DNA of 64,000 nucleotides from JAEUIX01 sp964611125 (GCA_964611125.1 CAZSZO010000001.1:124001-188000), one strand, 5' to 3'. Numbered from the stretch's first letter, positions 7,147 to 16,216 are shown. Translations and numbers: made by a program. Notes: generated by a model not told the origin, from the sequence alone.

Positions 7147-9737
7147 GGCCGGCCTCCGAAGGTGCGCGAGCGAAAGGAGAGCGTCAGCGCCGTCAGCGAG
7201 CTGATGGGCATGAGCACCGCCGCGCCGATCGGGCTGATGAGCCCGGCGATCGCGAGCGCGGCGGCGATGAGGTTGTAGCACGTCGACGCGGCGAGGTTCC
7301 GCTTCACCACCCCCATCGCTCGCCGGCACCCCTCCACCAGTTCGACCACCGGCAGCAGCCCGGGGCGGTTGATGTAGACGTCGGCCGCGGCCAGGCTGGC
7401 CTCGGCCCCGCCGTGCACCGCGACGCCCACGCCCGCCGCGGCGAGGGCCGCGCTGTCGTTGACGCCGTCGCCGACCATGACCGCCGGCCCGCGCGCCGAC
7501 GCCGCCTGGACGATGGCCAGCTTCTCCTCGGGCGTGATGCCGCCGCGGGCGTCGCTCAGCGGCACGCCGACCCGCTCCGCCACGACAGCGACAACGCGCG
7601 GATGGTCACCGGACAGGATCATCGGCTTCCACCCCAGGGCCCGCAGGCGGGCGACAGCGAGCGCGGCATCGGGCCGGACGTCATCCCCCAGCCCGGCGAG
7701 CGCGACCAGCCGGCCCTCGACCGCGATGCCGACGGGCGTGAACGCTTGCTCGGAAAGCCCCGCCTCGTGGCTCCACAGGGCGCAAGGGTCGGTCACGCCC
7801 TGCTCACGCAGAAAGTTCGGGGAACCCACCAGGAGCGTTTGCCCGCCGATGACGCCGCGGATCCCGCCGCCCAGCGTGTGTTGGACCGCCGACGCCGTCA
7901 GGGCGGGTGTGTCAGCCGTTGCGGCCGGGGCGAGATCGCGGACCAGGGCGAGCGCGATGGGGTGGTTGGAATGGGCTTCCAGGGCGGCCACGGCGGGCCG
8001 CACATCGACCTCGCCGATCCAGCGGCAGAGCGACATGCGACCGAACGTGAGCGTGCCGGTCTTATCGAGGAAGATGACCCCCGGCGAGGCCAGCCGCTGC
8101 ACCGCATCGCCACCTTTTATCAGCACGCCCATTCGGGCGGCCCGCCCGAGGGCCACGGTGAGGGCCAGCGGCGTCGCGAGGCCCAGCGCGCACGGGCACG
8201 TGACCACCAGCAGGGCCACGGCGTGCTCCATCGCCCGCCCAAGGCCCGACGGGGCCCACAGGGCGAAGGTGAGGGCCGACAGACCCAGCATGCCGGCGAT
8301 GAACGCCCCCGACGCGCGATCGGCCAGGCGGACGATCGGCGCCCGCCGGCGCGAGCAGTCCTCGACCATGCGCATCAGCTTGCCGACGCGGGCGCCCTCG
8401 CCGGCGGCCTCCACCACCAGCCGCACCGGCGCCGAGAGATTGACCGAACCCGCAAAGACCCGGTCGCCCGGACCCACCGAAACCGGCCGGGATTCGCCGG
8501 TCAGGAGCGATTGATCGACGCTGGTGCGGCCGGAAGCGTGGGCATCGCCCGCGCCCGCGAGCCCGCTGGGCAGCAGAAAGCCGTCGGCGGGGATCGACTC
8601 GCCCGCGCGGACCTCGACGACATCGGCCGGCTGCAGAGCCTCGATGGGCACATCGCGGACGAGGTCGCCCTCGACGCGCCGGGCCGCGGTGGGCGTGAGG
8701 GAAAACAGCAACTCCACCGCGTCGGCCGACCAGCGCTGCTGGCGGTGCTGGATGAACCGGCCGACGAGCAGAAGGAAGACCAGCACGCTCAGCGTGTCAA
8801 AGTAGATCTCGCCGGTTCCGCGCAGGGTCGAGACGACGCTCCACACGCCGCCCGCGGCGAGGGCCAGGGCGATCGGGACATCGAGGTGCGCCGCGCGGGC
8901 CCGCAGGGCCGCCCAGGCGCTGCGGAAGAAGACCCAGCCCGGCCACAGCAGCGACACGAGCGTGATGGCCATGCTGGCCCAGCGGAAGAACTGGGCGTGC
9001 GACGGTTCCATCCAGTCGAAGACCCCGGCGTAGAGCGCCACGGCGAAGAGCATCACGTTTCCCGCGCACGCCCCGGCCACAGCGATTCGCACCAGCAGCC
9101 GGCGATCCTCCGCAGCCCGCAGGGCTCGCGAGCGGGCGTCGCGGGCCGGGTGCGGCGGGTAACCGATGGCGTCGAGGGTCTTGGCGATCTGCGAGAGGCT
9201 GACCGCCGCGGGGCTCCAGGTGACGCGCACGATCGCCCGCCGAAGATCCAGCCGCGCCTCGATGACGCCGGGAAGCAGGCGGGGCAGCTTCTCAACCAGC
9301 CACACGCACGCCGAGCAGTGCACACCCTGCAGGAACAGCTCAGCGGAGCTCGTGGCCGCCCCCTCGCCCGCGGAGCGGACGTACAGCCGGTGGAAGAGCG
9401 CATCATCGAATTCCACATACGCCCGCCCGGTGGAGCGCGCGGCGGGTGAAGCCCCGCCCGCGGCGCCGCCAGCAAGCCCGTCCCCCGGCTGGTCAGCCTG
9501 CGAGCGGTCGCGCAGGGCGTAGTAGCGATCGAGGCCGCAGGCGTGAATCACCGCGAAGGCGGTCTCGCAGCCGTGGCAGCAGAACTGGTCCGGGGCGGCG
9601 CCGTGCTCCGCGGGCGCGGCCCTGCGAAGCCCGGCGGGAATGGGCTGGCCGCAGTGAGCACAGCAGGCCACCGACGCGCGGGGCTCGCGGGTCGCGGCCG
9701 GCTGGCGAGCGTCGGATCGGGCGGTTTCAGGGCGCAT
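7143..9737 (-). CDS. ccoI: Copper-translocating P-type ATPase CcoI/FixI
   Basis: P1B-type ATPase that moves copper across the inner membrane for cbb3 oxidase assembly. With ATG at 9737 it is 864 residues. Order of elements: cysteine-rich N-terminal module CCAHC (25-29) and CCHGC (53-57); HMA domain with CSAC (141-144); membrane helices from about 215; TGES (413-416); ion-path CPC (514-516); phosphorylation motif DKTGTLT (558-564); the HSNHPIA nucleotide-binding motif; and GDGVNDSAAL near the end. These are the CcoI features. Start is uncertain: ATG at 9758 is also possible and neither has a clear ribosome site; both overlap the preceding gene, consistent with coupling. Confidence 0.93.
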   Translation of the reverse strand: MRPETARSDARQPAATREPRASVACCAHCGQPIPAGLRRAAPAEHGAAPDQFCCHGCETAFAVIHACGLDRYYALRDRSQADQPGDGLAGGAAGGASPAARSTGRAYVEFDDALFHRLYVRSAGEGAATSSAELFLQGVHCSACVWLVEKLPRLLPGVIEARLDLRRAIVRVTWSPAAVSLSQIAKTLDAIGYPPHPARDARSRALRAAEDRRLLVRIAVAGACAGNVMLFAVALYAGVFDWMEPSHAQFFRWASMAITLVSLLWPGWVFFRSAWAALRARAAHLDVPIALALAAGGVWSVVSTLRGTGEIYFDTLSVLVFLLLVGRFIQHRQQRWSADAVELLFSLTPTAARRVEGDLVRDVPIEALQPADVVEVRAGESIPADGFLLPSGLAGAGDAHASGRTSVDQSLLTGESRPVSVGPGDRVFAGSVNLSAPVRLVVEAAGEGARVGKLMRMVEDCSRRRAPIVRLADRASGAFIAGMLGLSALTFALWAPSGLGRAMEHAVALLVVTCPCALGLATPLALTVALGRAARMGVLIKGGDAVQRLASPGVIFLDKTGTLTFGRMSLCRWIGEVDVRPAVAALEAHSNHPIALALVRDLAPAATADTPALTASAVQHTLGGGIRGVIGGQTLLVGSPNFLREQGVTDPCALWSHEAGLSEQAFTPVGIAVEGRLVALAGLGDDVRPDAALAVARLRALGWKPMILSGDHPRVVAVVAERVGVPLSDARGGITPEEKLAIVQAASARGPAVMVGDGVNDSAALAAAGVGVAVHGGAEASLAAADVYINRPGLLPVVELVEGCRRAMGVVKRNLAASTCYNLIAAALAIAGLISPIGAAVLMPISSLTALTLSFRSRTFGGRP

Positions 9738-10566
9738 GGGAGGATGGACTGGCGTCATGAGCGGCAGGAGGCGCTGGCGAAGCGACGGAGGGACGCGACG
9801 GCTGGCCGGGCAGGACCGGCCCCGGGCCGCAGCAGTCTGCATCGAGCCCTGACAGGTCGGGCGCCCCGACCCGACCGGAGATCGTGAACAGCCCAACCGC
9901 CACCAGCATCAGTGATGTCGCCAGCGGCATGTGCCGGCGGAGCGGGCCCAGCAGGCTCTGCACCCCCAGGCCCAGGGCGGCCATCATCGGCAGCGTGCCC
10001 AGCCAGAAGACGGCCATCGTGATCGCCCCCGCCCACGCCGCGCCGGTTCCCCCCGCGGCGGCCACGAACGCGTAGAGCCAGCCGCACGGCAGCAGCGTGG
10101 TGAGCAGGCCAACCGCCAGCGCCCGCGCCAGCGGCCCCCAGCCGAACACGGCGCTGTGGGCCGACACCAGCGCCCGCCGGATGAACTCCGGGGCCGGCGG
10201 CGCCGGCAGGCGCGCGCCGGCGATCCGGGCGATGGTGAGACCGCCGAAGACGACCATCACGCCCCCGGCGAGCGCCGCGGCGACCCGCTGCAGACCCCAC
10301 GCGCCCCCGGCGAGATCGATCGCGTGCCCCGCCAGCCCCGCAAGGGCCCCGAGAGCGAGATAGGTGATCAGGCGGCCGAGGTTGTACGCCGCGGTCAGGC
10401 TCAGCGGCCCGGGGCGGGCGCCGCGGACGGCTGAACGCGCTCCCGTGCCCACTCCGGGGCCTGCACGCGGGGCCGAGGCGATGGCCGCGAAGCCGCCGCA
10501 CATGCCGGCGCAGTGCAGGCTGCCCAGCAGGCTCGACGCCAGCACGGCCAGGATCAGCGCGAGCAT
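9727..10566 (-). CDS. Sulfite exporter TauE/SafE-family membrane protein of the cco cluster
   Basis: 279 residues, six or so hydrophobic helices. The N-terminus SLLGSLHCAGMCGGFAAIAS carries the conserved HCxGMCGG motif of the TauE/SafE-like proteins that accompany cbb3 assembly genes, and GLLTTLLPCGWLYAFVAAA is the second signature. The cysteine pairs suggest copper handling or cytochrome c maturation, as for related DsbD-like proteins; the exact role is not established. ATG at 10566 was chosen because it starts at the first helix and overlaps the fixH stop by 13 bp. The C-terminal ~50 residues are Pro/Ala/Ser-rich with one CC pair. Confidence 0.85.
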   Translation of the reverse strand: MLALILAVLASSLLGSLHCAGMCGGFAAIASAPRAGPGVGTGARSAVRGARPGPLSLTAAYNLGRLITYLALGALAGLAGHAIDLAGGAWGLQRVAAALAGGVMVVFGGLTIARIAGARLPAPPAPEFIRRALVSAHSAVFGWGPLARALAVGLLTTLLPCGWLYAFVAAAGGTGAAWAGAITMAVFWLGTLPMMAALGLGVQSLLGPLRRHMPLATSLMLVAVGLFTISGRVGAPDLSGLDADCCGPGPVLPGQPSRPSVASPAPPAAHDASPSSHAP

Positions 10567-11066
10567 GCGCGGGCTCCCTCGCCCGGCGATGCGGGCGCGT
10601 CGAGCGTCTGCGCGGAGGTGAATCGCATGCCCGCGGCGTCGGCCACGAAGCGGAGCGTCCACAGCCCGTGGCGCGGCGGGGGGAGCGTCGCGACGAAGGC
10701 GCCCTCGCCCAGGTTGGCCAGCTCGACGCGCGTGACGTTGGCCGGGTCGGCGTCGTGGAAGGCTTCCAGCATCATCTTGGCGGCGCGGATGGGTCGGCCG
10801 GCGCCGTCAGTGAAGCGGACCGACAGCCGGCCCGGCGCCGCGGCCGACGCGCGCGGCTCGAGCGTCGCGTCGAGCGTCCAGCCCAGCGAGCCGTTGCGCT
10901 CCTGCTGCCGGGCCGAGTCATCCCACCGCAGGCCCTTGCGGTAGTAATCGGGCACGACGGCGAAGGAGCGGTCGGAGTTCGCGGCGTAGACCGTCACGCC
11001 GACGATCGCCATATTGAGCCCCAGCAGACCCATGATGATGAACGGCCAGATCCTGCCTGACTTCAT
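10554..11066 (-). CDS. fixH: FixH-family protein of cbb3 oxidase assembly
   Basis: 170 residues: an N-terminal membrane helix (PFIIMGLLGLNMAIVGVTVY) followed by PDYYRKGLRWDDSARQQERN, the FixH/CcoH signature, then a beta-sandwich domain with the terminal pattern PPPRHGLWTLRF. FixH is a periplasm-facing membrane protein that assists copper delivery or oxidase maturation. The start ATG overlaps the ccoG stop by 4 bp (ATGA). Confidence 0.88.
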   Translation of the reverse strand: MKSGRIWPFIIMGLLGLNMAIVGVTVYAANSDRSFAVVPDYYRKGLRWDDSARQQERNGSLGWTLDATLEPRASAAAPGRLSVRFTDGAGRPIRAAKMMLEAFHDADPANVTRVELANLGEGAFVATLPPPRHGLWTLRFVADAAGMRFTSAQTLDAPASPGEGARACSR

Positions 11067-12586
11067 GGGTGGTCTCCAGATGCGGGTTCGGAAGCCGCCG
11101 GGGAGTCCGGGTCGCCCGGCCCGGCCAGGACGAAGGGCACGATCTTGTGGAGCATGCCGGGCTGCTCGACCAGCACGCTGACATCGAGGCGGCCGCCCCG
11201 GAAGAGAGAGCGCGGCGCCGCGATCCACGCGTTCACGGAGCGGGACTGGCCCGGGCCGAGCGTGACGGGACTCTCCTCGGGGCGGATCACGGCGCCCTGG
11301 GGCGACACCACCGCGAGGGTGTAGGCTGCGGGGGCATTGGAGCGGTTGACGAGCATGATGCGCACCGAATTGCCGATGAGGCCATCTTCGAGCTGGGCAA
11401 ACGGCGCCCCGCGGGCCCGCAGCAGCGTGACATCCGCGGCGTCCCGGCCCGCGAAAATCGCCACCCACAGAGTCACGACCGCGCCGAGGATCGCCGGGTA
11501 GATCACGGTGCGCGGGCGGATGATCGCGCGCCGCTCGCCCGCCATGCCGGCCTGCGAGCCGTAGCGGACGAGCCCGAGGGGCCGCTTGAGCTTGGCCATC
11601 ACGGCGTCGCACGCGTCGATGCACTGAGCGCAGTTGATGCACTCCATCTGCAGGCCGTCGCGGATGTCGATCCCCGTCGGACAGGTGGTGACGCACATGC
11701 GGCAGTCGACGCAATCGCCCATCGAGGAGGGCTGCTGAGCAGCCAGCACGGGAAGGGCAAGGTCGCCGGCGGACGGGGGAGATGCGAGCGGGTTAGCCGG
11801 CCGGCCGGTCCGCCGACCGCGCGGCTCGCCCCGGGCGCGGTCGTAGGTGACCACCAGCGACTGCCGGTCGAGCATGACGGACTGGAACCGGCCGTAGGGG
11901 CAGGCGACCAGGCAGGTCTGCTCGCGGAAGAACGCGAAGTCGAACATCATCAGCGCCGTCACGAACACCACGAGCATGAACCCGCCCGGGTGTTGCAGCG
12001 GCGACTCAAGCGTCCAGTGGTAGACCGTTTCGGCCCCGACGAAGTACGCCAGGAACGTGTTGGCCAGGTGCCCGCAGATCAGGAAGAAGATCGGGATCTT
12101 GATGACGGCGCCCGCTCCGGAGGTCTGAAGCCAGCCCCGTTTGGGCCGCCCGGGGGCCCCTTGCAGCAACCGCTCGATCGGCCGGAACACGAACTCCATG
12201 TACACCGTCTGCGGGCACGCCCAGCCGCACCACACCCGCCCGAGCACCGCCGTGAGCAGGAAGATGGCCACGAACAGCCCGACCATGAACAACGACAGCA
12301 GCAGCGTGTCGGTGGGGAGAAACGTGAAGCCGAAGATGGTGAACCGGCGGGCCCCCAGGTCGAGCAGGAAGAGCGGCTTGCCGTCGCTGGAGAGAAACGG
12401 GAGCGCGGCATAGACGGCGATGAGCACATAGGCCACCGCCCGCCGGGCCGTGAGATATCGCCCGGAGCTGACGCGCGGGTTCAACCAGATCCGCGAGCCG
12501 TTGTCGGCCAGGGTGGAGAGCGTGCGAGGCGGCGGCGGCGCGCTGGCCTGCGGAGAAGAGCGGGGTGGTGCTTCGAGGTTCGGCAT
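11063..12586 (-). CDS. ccoG: cbb3 oxidase accessory iron-sulfur protein CcoG/FixG
   Basis: 507 residues. Membrane helices precede and surround the RVWCGWACPQTVYMEF segment. Two 4Fe-4S clusters follow, bound by CVDCRMCVTTCP and CINCAQCIDACD. A C-terminal immunoglobulin-like domain (from about AIFAGRD onward) completes the FixG layout. CcoG is a membrane cupric reductase that supplies Cu(I) for the cbb3 catalytic subunit. A Gly/Arg/Pro-rich insertion around RGEPRGRRTGRPANPLAS lies between the last helices and the ferredoxin motifs. It starts 24 bp after ccoP. Confidence 0.93.
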   Translation of the reverse strand: MPNLEAPPRSSPQASAPPPPRTLSTLADNGSRIWLNPRVSSGRYLTARRAVAYVLIAVYAALPFLSSDGKPLFLLDLGARRFTIFGFTFLPTDTLLLSLFMVGLFVAIFLLTAVLGRVWCGWACPQTVYMEFVFRPIERLLQGAPGRPKRGWLQTSGAGAVIKIPIFFLICGHLANTFLAYFVGAETVYHWTLESPLQHPGGFMLVVFVTALMMFDFAFFREQTCLVACPYGRFQSVMLDRQSLVVTYDRARGEPRGRRTGRPANPLASPPSAGDLALPVLAAQQPSSMGDCVDCRMCVTTCPTGIDIRDGLQMECINCAQCIDACDAVMAKLKRPLGLVRYGSQAGMAGERRAIIRPRTVIYPAILGAVVTLWVAIFAGRDAADVTLLRARGAPFAQLEDGLIGNSVRIMLVNRSNAPAAYTLAVVSPQGAVIRPEESPVTLGPGQSRSVNAWIAAPRSLFRGGRLDVSVLVEQPGMLHKIVPFVLAGPGDPDSPAASEPASGDHP

Positions 12587-12610
12587 CGCGTTCCTGGTCG
12601 CCTGTGCGGA

Positions 12611-13306
12611 TTACTTGGTCGTGGGCTCCGTCGGCGCCGCGGACGCGGGAATCGGCGGCCACGGGTCGATCGGGCGGTAGAGCGGCTCTTCCACTTTAGT
12701 GAGGGGCTTGGGGGCCGATGGCTTGGTTCCGCGCAGCGTGGCGACGTAGGCCGCGAGCAGCACCCGCTCGTTCTGGGAGAAGTTGGACCGCCAGGCGGGC
12801 ATGGCGCCGTTGCCCGCGCCGTTGGTGATCACGTTGTACAAGTCGGGGAGGGTCTTGATGTTCTTGTAGAGGTCATCGCACAGGTTTGGACCAACCAGCC
12901 CGCCGCCGTCGGCGGCGTGGCAGCTTGAGCACGTGGCCCGGAAGCTCGACTCGGCGATGGGGAGGAGCTTCTTGTCGCCCATCATGCGGAGAATGTCCTC
13001 CTCGGTGGGCTTGAGCTCGCCGACGCCCGCGAACACCTGCTGGTAGTACGCGAGCTGATTGGCCTGCCAATCCTCTTCGACCGTCCACGAGAGCGGGCTG
13101 GCGTGCCAGAACAGCGCATAGACGCCTGAGAACATGATCGTGGCGAAGAAGATCATGTGCCACCAGCCAGGCGTGGGGTTGTCGAACTCGCTGATGCCGT
13201 CATACTCGTGCCCGGTCAGGTGGTCATCGGGAATCTGCTCCGGCGCGGGCGCGCCGTCAGGGCTTGGCGAGGCCTGCTTGTGCTCGTGGCTGATGGTGGT
13301 GCTCAT
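12611..13306 (-). CDS. ccoP: cbb3 oxidase subunit III CcoP, mono-haem form
   Basis: 231 residues. The N-terminal FixP module (EYDGISEFDNPTPGWWHMIF, residues 35-54) with one membrane helix anchors the protein. It is followed by a single cytochrome c domain with CSSCH at 126-130 and Met ligand at 169 (NGAMPAW). Classical CcoP has two haem c sites in about 290-310 residues, so this is a shortened one-haem version. It passes electrons from soluble cytochrome c to the fused CcoNO. ATG at 13306 overlaps the ccoQ stop by 4 bp. Confidence 0.92.
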   Translation of the reverse strand: MSTTISHEHKQASPSPDGAPAPEQIPDDHLTGHEYDGISEFDNPTPGWWHMIFFATIMFSGVYALFWHASPLSWTVEEDWQANQLAYYQQVFAGVGELKPTEEDILRMMGDKKLLPIAESSFRATCSSCHAADGGGLVGPNLCDDLYKNIKTLPDLYNVITNGAGNGAMPAWRSNFSQNERVLLAAYVATLRGTKPSAPKPLTKVEEPLYRPIDPWPPIPASAAPTEPTTK

Positions 13307-13542
13307 CGGGCGGCGCTCCGCATGGATGGTGTGGTCGAAGGTGGGTCCGGAGGTATGGACGGGCCGGTTCCGCGCGGCTTCACATCCGCGTCGTCGTGCA
13401 GGGGCAGCCCGGCGGCACGGCTCATCTCGTCGCGGGTCGCCCCGAAGGTGCGGACGAGAATCGCGACAAAGGCCGCGCCGAAGAGGAGCAGCGCCACGAT
13501 GGGGAAGAACGCCAGGTCCAGCGAGCTCATCAGTTCGCTCAT
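13303..13542 (-). CDS. ccoQ: cbb3 oxidase subunit IV, CcoQ/FixQ-like
   Basis: 79 residues with one N-terminal helix (LAFFPIVALLLFGAAFVAILV) and a charged Pro-rich tail. There is little sequence conservation in this family; the call rests on size, one helix and position between the catalytic subunit and ccoP. Start and stop overlap both neighbours by 4 bp. Confidence 0.8.
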   Translation of the reverse strand: MSELMSSLDLAFFPIVALLLFGAAFVAILVRTFGATRDEMSRAAGLPLHDDADVKPRGTGPSIPPDPPSTTPSMRSAAR

Positions 13543-15938
13543 GGGCGGGCTCCTGCGCGTGGCTCGCTGGCGGAAGCGGCCGACTTGGGCGCCTCACCGC
13601 CGCCGGCCGGAGGGGTCTCGGGCGCCGGCGGGGGCTTGTTGATGTCGGTGCCCAGCCGCTGCAAATAGGCCACGAGCGCGACAATCTTCTTGTCGCCGAT
13701 GTCGCGGTGGGTCCCGCCCTGCTGGACATAGTCGGCCGCGATCTTGCGGGCCTGCTCACGGGCGAGCTCACCGGCCTTGCCGTCGCGCACGGCCTGTCCG
13801 TACGGCACGCCCAGCATCGCCATGGCGTCGACGCGCCGCTGAACCGAGTCAAAGTCCAGCGGCTGGGTCAGCAGGTGCGCGTACGTGGGCATGATCGACT
13901 GCGGCACCAGGCTGCGGGGATTCTCGAGATGGCGGACATGCCAGTCGTGCGACTGCCGCCCGCCCTCGCGGTGCAGGTCGGGGCCGATGCGGCGGCTGCC
14001 CCACTGGAAGGGGTGGTCGTAGACGAACTCGCCAGCCTTGCTGTACTCGGGGCTGTACCGCTTGGTCTCCGACCAGATCGGCCGAATCATCTGTGAGTGG
14101 CAGTTGTAGCACCCCTCGGCGATGTAGATGTCGCGCCCGCTCAGCTCCAGCGGCGTGTAGGGCTGCACCGACGCGATCGAGGGCACGTTGGAGCGGATCA
14201 GGAACAGCGGGATCATCTCAAAGAGCGAAGCGACCACGACCGCCGCGATCGTCAGGAGCGTGAACTTGAGGGCTTTGCGCTCCCACACGCGGTGGAACCA
14301 GCCGCTGAGGACGACCGAGTCGATCTCCTTGGCGACCTCGGCGTTGGCGCCCAGGGTCGACACGGGAATCGGCGGGTCGACGTAGTCGGCGCTCAAGGGC
14401 GGGGCCTGGTGCACCGGCACGTCGTACACCGCCGGGCGAGCCCGCCAGGTCATGAAGATGTTCGCCGCGAGCATCAGCATCCCGGCCATGTAGATCACCC
14501 CGCCCAGCAGGCGGACCCAATAGAAGGGGATCAGTACGGTGACGGTCTGGATGAACTCCGGATACTGCAGGCGGCCGGTCTCGTCAAAGGCCCGCCACAT
14601 CAGCCCCTGCGTGACCCCCGCGCCGTAGATCGAGAGCACATACAGCAGGATGCCGATCGTGCCGGTCCAGAAGTGCGCGGCCATGAGCCTGGGGCTCCAC
14701 ACCGGCGCCTGGAAGAGGCGCGGAAGGAGCCAGTAGATCATGCCGAAGGTCATGAACCCGTTCCAGCCCAGGGCCCCGCCGTGCACGTGGGCGATGGTCC
14801 AGTCGGTGTAGTGGGTCAGGGCGTTGACGCTCTTGATCGAGAGCATCGGCCCCTCGAAGGTCGACATGCCGTAGAAGGTGATCCCCACGACGAAGAACTT
14901 CAGGATCGGATCGGCGGCGACCTTGCTCCAGGCGCCGCGCAGCGTGAGCAGACCGTTGATCATGCCGCCCCAGGAGGGCATCCAGAGCATGAGGGAGAAG
15001 AGCATGCCCAGCGTGCTGGCCCACGCCGGCAGGGCCGTGTAGTGCAGATGGTGCGGCCCGGCCCAGATGTAGATGAACACCAGCGTCCAGAAGTGCACGA
15101 TCGACAGCCGGTAGCTGTACACCGGCCGCTCCGCGGCCTTGGGCAGGAAGTAGTACATCAGCCCCAGGAACGGCGTCGTCAGGAAGAACGCCACGGCGTT
15201 GTGGCCGTACCACCACTGCATGAAGGCGTCCTGCACCCCCGCGTACACCGACCAGCTCTTGAACCACCCCGCCAGCGTCGGCAGGCGGCCGCTGAAGATG
15301 TCCGCCAGCGCCATGGGCAGGGCGAGGCTGTTGAAGACGTGGAGCATCGTCACCGTCACGATCGTGGCGATGTAGAACCACAGCGCGACGTACATGTGCC
15401 GCTCGCGCCGCGTCTTGAGCGTCATGAAGAAGTTGGTCCCGAAGAACCCCAGCCACACCACCGCGATCATCAGGTCGATGGGCGTCTCCAGCTCGGCGTA
15501 CTCCTTGCCCTGGGTGATGCCCAGGGGGAGCGTGAGCGCGGCGCTCACGATGATCGCCTGCCAGCCCCAGAAGTGCAGCCGGCTGAGCGTGTCGCTCCAC
15601 ATTCGGGCCTTGCAGAGGCGCTGGGTCGAGTAGTAGATCGCGGTGAAGATCGCGTTCCCCGCGAACGCGAAGATCACCGCGTTGGTGTGCAGCGGCCGCA
15701 GCCGGCCGAACGAGAGGTACTCAATCCCCAGATTCAGGGAAGGCATCGCCATCTGCGCGGCGATGATCAGCCCCACCAGCATGCCGACCACGCCCCAGAT
15801 CACGCATGCCAGCAGGAACATCCGGACGATCTGATCGTCGTAGGAAAACGACTCCAGCCTTCCAGACCGCTCCGCCGGGCGGACCGAGGGCTCAGCAGAG
15901 AAGGGAGCGGAAACGGCGGTTCGCGCCACGCTGGCCAT
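13539..15938 (-). CDS. ccoNO: cbb3-type cytochrome c oxidase, fused CcoN-CcoO
   Basis: 799 residues. Residues ~35-500 are the haem-copper subunit I (CcoN): low-spin haem ligand in RPLHTNAVIF (H84), CuB ligands in YGHNAV (H246) and PHHLHY (H296/H297), and haem ligands in AHVHGGALGWNGF (H384/H386). Residues ~545-760 are CcoO: one membrane helix, haem c site CYNCH (610-614) and axial Met in MPTYAH (683). Normally these are two proteins; here they are joined by a ~45-residue linker. ATG at 15938 has an excellent GAGGAGG site 8 nt upstream (15947-15953). The extension upstream of this start was rejected. The protein is the O2-reducing, proton-pumping core in the inner membrane. Confidence 0.95.
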   Translation of the reverse strand: MASVARTAVSAPFSAEPSVRPAERSGRLESFSYDDQIVRMFLLACVIWGVVGMLVGLIIAAQMAMPSLNLGIEYLSFGRLRPLHTNAVIFAFAGNAIFTAIYYSTQRLCKARMWSDTLSRLHFWGWQAIIVSAALTLPLGITQGKEYAELETPIDLMIAVVWLGFFGTNFFMTLKTRRERHMYVALWFYIATIVTVTMLHVFNSLALPMALADIFSGRLPTLAGWFKSWSVYAGVQDAFMQWWYGHNAVAFFLTTPFLGLMYYFLPKAAERPVYSYRLSIVHFWTLVFIYIWAGPHHLHYTALPAWASTLGMLFSLMLWMPSWGGMINGLLTLRGAWSKVAADPILKFFVVGITFYGMSTFEGPMLSIKSVNALTHYTDWTIAHVHGGALGWNGFMTFGMIYWLLPRLFQAPVWSPRLMAAHFWTGTIGILLYVLSIYGAGVTQGLMWRAFDETGRLQYPEFIQTVTVLIPFYWVRLLGGVIYMAGMLMLAANIFMTWRARPAVYDVPVHQAPPLSADYVDPPIPVSTLGANAEVAKEIDSVVLSGWFHRVWERKALKFTLLTIAAVVVASLFEMIPLFLIRSNVPSIASVQPYTPLELSGRDIYIAEGCYNCHSQMIRPIWSETKRYSPEYSKAGEFVYDHPFQWGSRRIGPDLHREGGRQSHDWHVRHLENPRSLVPQSIMPTYAHLLTQPLDFDSVQRRVDAMAMLGVPYGQAVRDGKAGELAREQARKIAADYVQQGGTHRDIGDKKIVALVAYLQRLGTDINKPPPAPETPPAGGGEAPKSAASASEPRAGARP

Positions 15939-16036
15939 GCTGGGAGCCTCCTCTAGAACTTCAGCTTCTCGAAGATCCGGGCCTGACGATCGCCCTGACG
16001 ATCGCATTGATCAACAGAAAACCTGACCAGAAACTC

Positions 16037-16066
16037 TTTTATAGCCCAATTGTCCGGACCCATCAA
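16037..16066 (-). promoter_or_regulatory. Candidate promoter of the cco operon
   Basis: On the minus strand, TTGATG (16061-16066) and TATAAA (16038-16043) are separated by 17 bp, about 100 bp upstream of ccoNO. A second possible pair, TTGACA (16072-16077) with GACAAT (16049-16054), overlaps it. The region is locally A/T-rich compared with the genome. Not proven. Confidence 0.45.
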
Positions 16067-16161
16067 TCAGTTGTCAAGACCTGCGCAGCAAATCGGGCAA
16101 ATCTTGGGATGCCCGTCCGTTCAAGCCTCCGGCAAGACACCGCCCATTGATACCTTTGGGC

Positions 16162-16192
16162 TTGACATCCCGACCCGCAAATCGTGTATAAT
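16162..16192 (+). promoter_or_regulatory. Sigma-70-type promoter of the Rrf2 gene
   Basis: TTGACA (16162-16167) and TATAAT (16187-16192) both match consensus fully; the spacer is 19 bp, longer than the optimum, as seen in some regulated promoters. The expected start of transcription near 16199 leaves a leader of about 18 nt and excludes the upstream ATG at 16184, which overlaps the -10 box. Confidence 0.75.
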
Positions 16193-16216
16193 CCGGCCAA
16201 CGCCTGGAGTTCCGTC

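Noticed and set aside
7413..9449. 678-codon plus-strand open frame
   Set aside because: Antisense to ccoI; no signal, no domains, low-complexity basic composition. The same applies to long frames opposite ccoG (11069-12928), ccoNO (14097-15956), the ABC exporter (22719-24308), secA (36340-38475 and 38503-40224) and DUF4132 (57408-59594).
15939..16007. N-terminal extension of CcoNO
   Set aside because: ATG 15938 has a near-ideal GAGGAGG site at proper distance; the extension includes that site.
16007..16014. FNR box (TTGATCAA) upstream of the cbb3 operon
   Set aside because: FNR sites need a 4-bp gap between TTGAT and ATCAA; here the half-sites are fused and no second half-site of the right spacing was seen.
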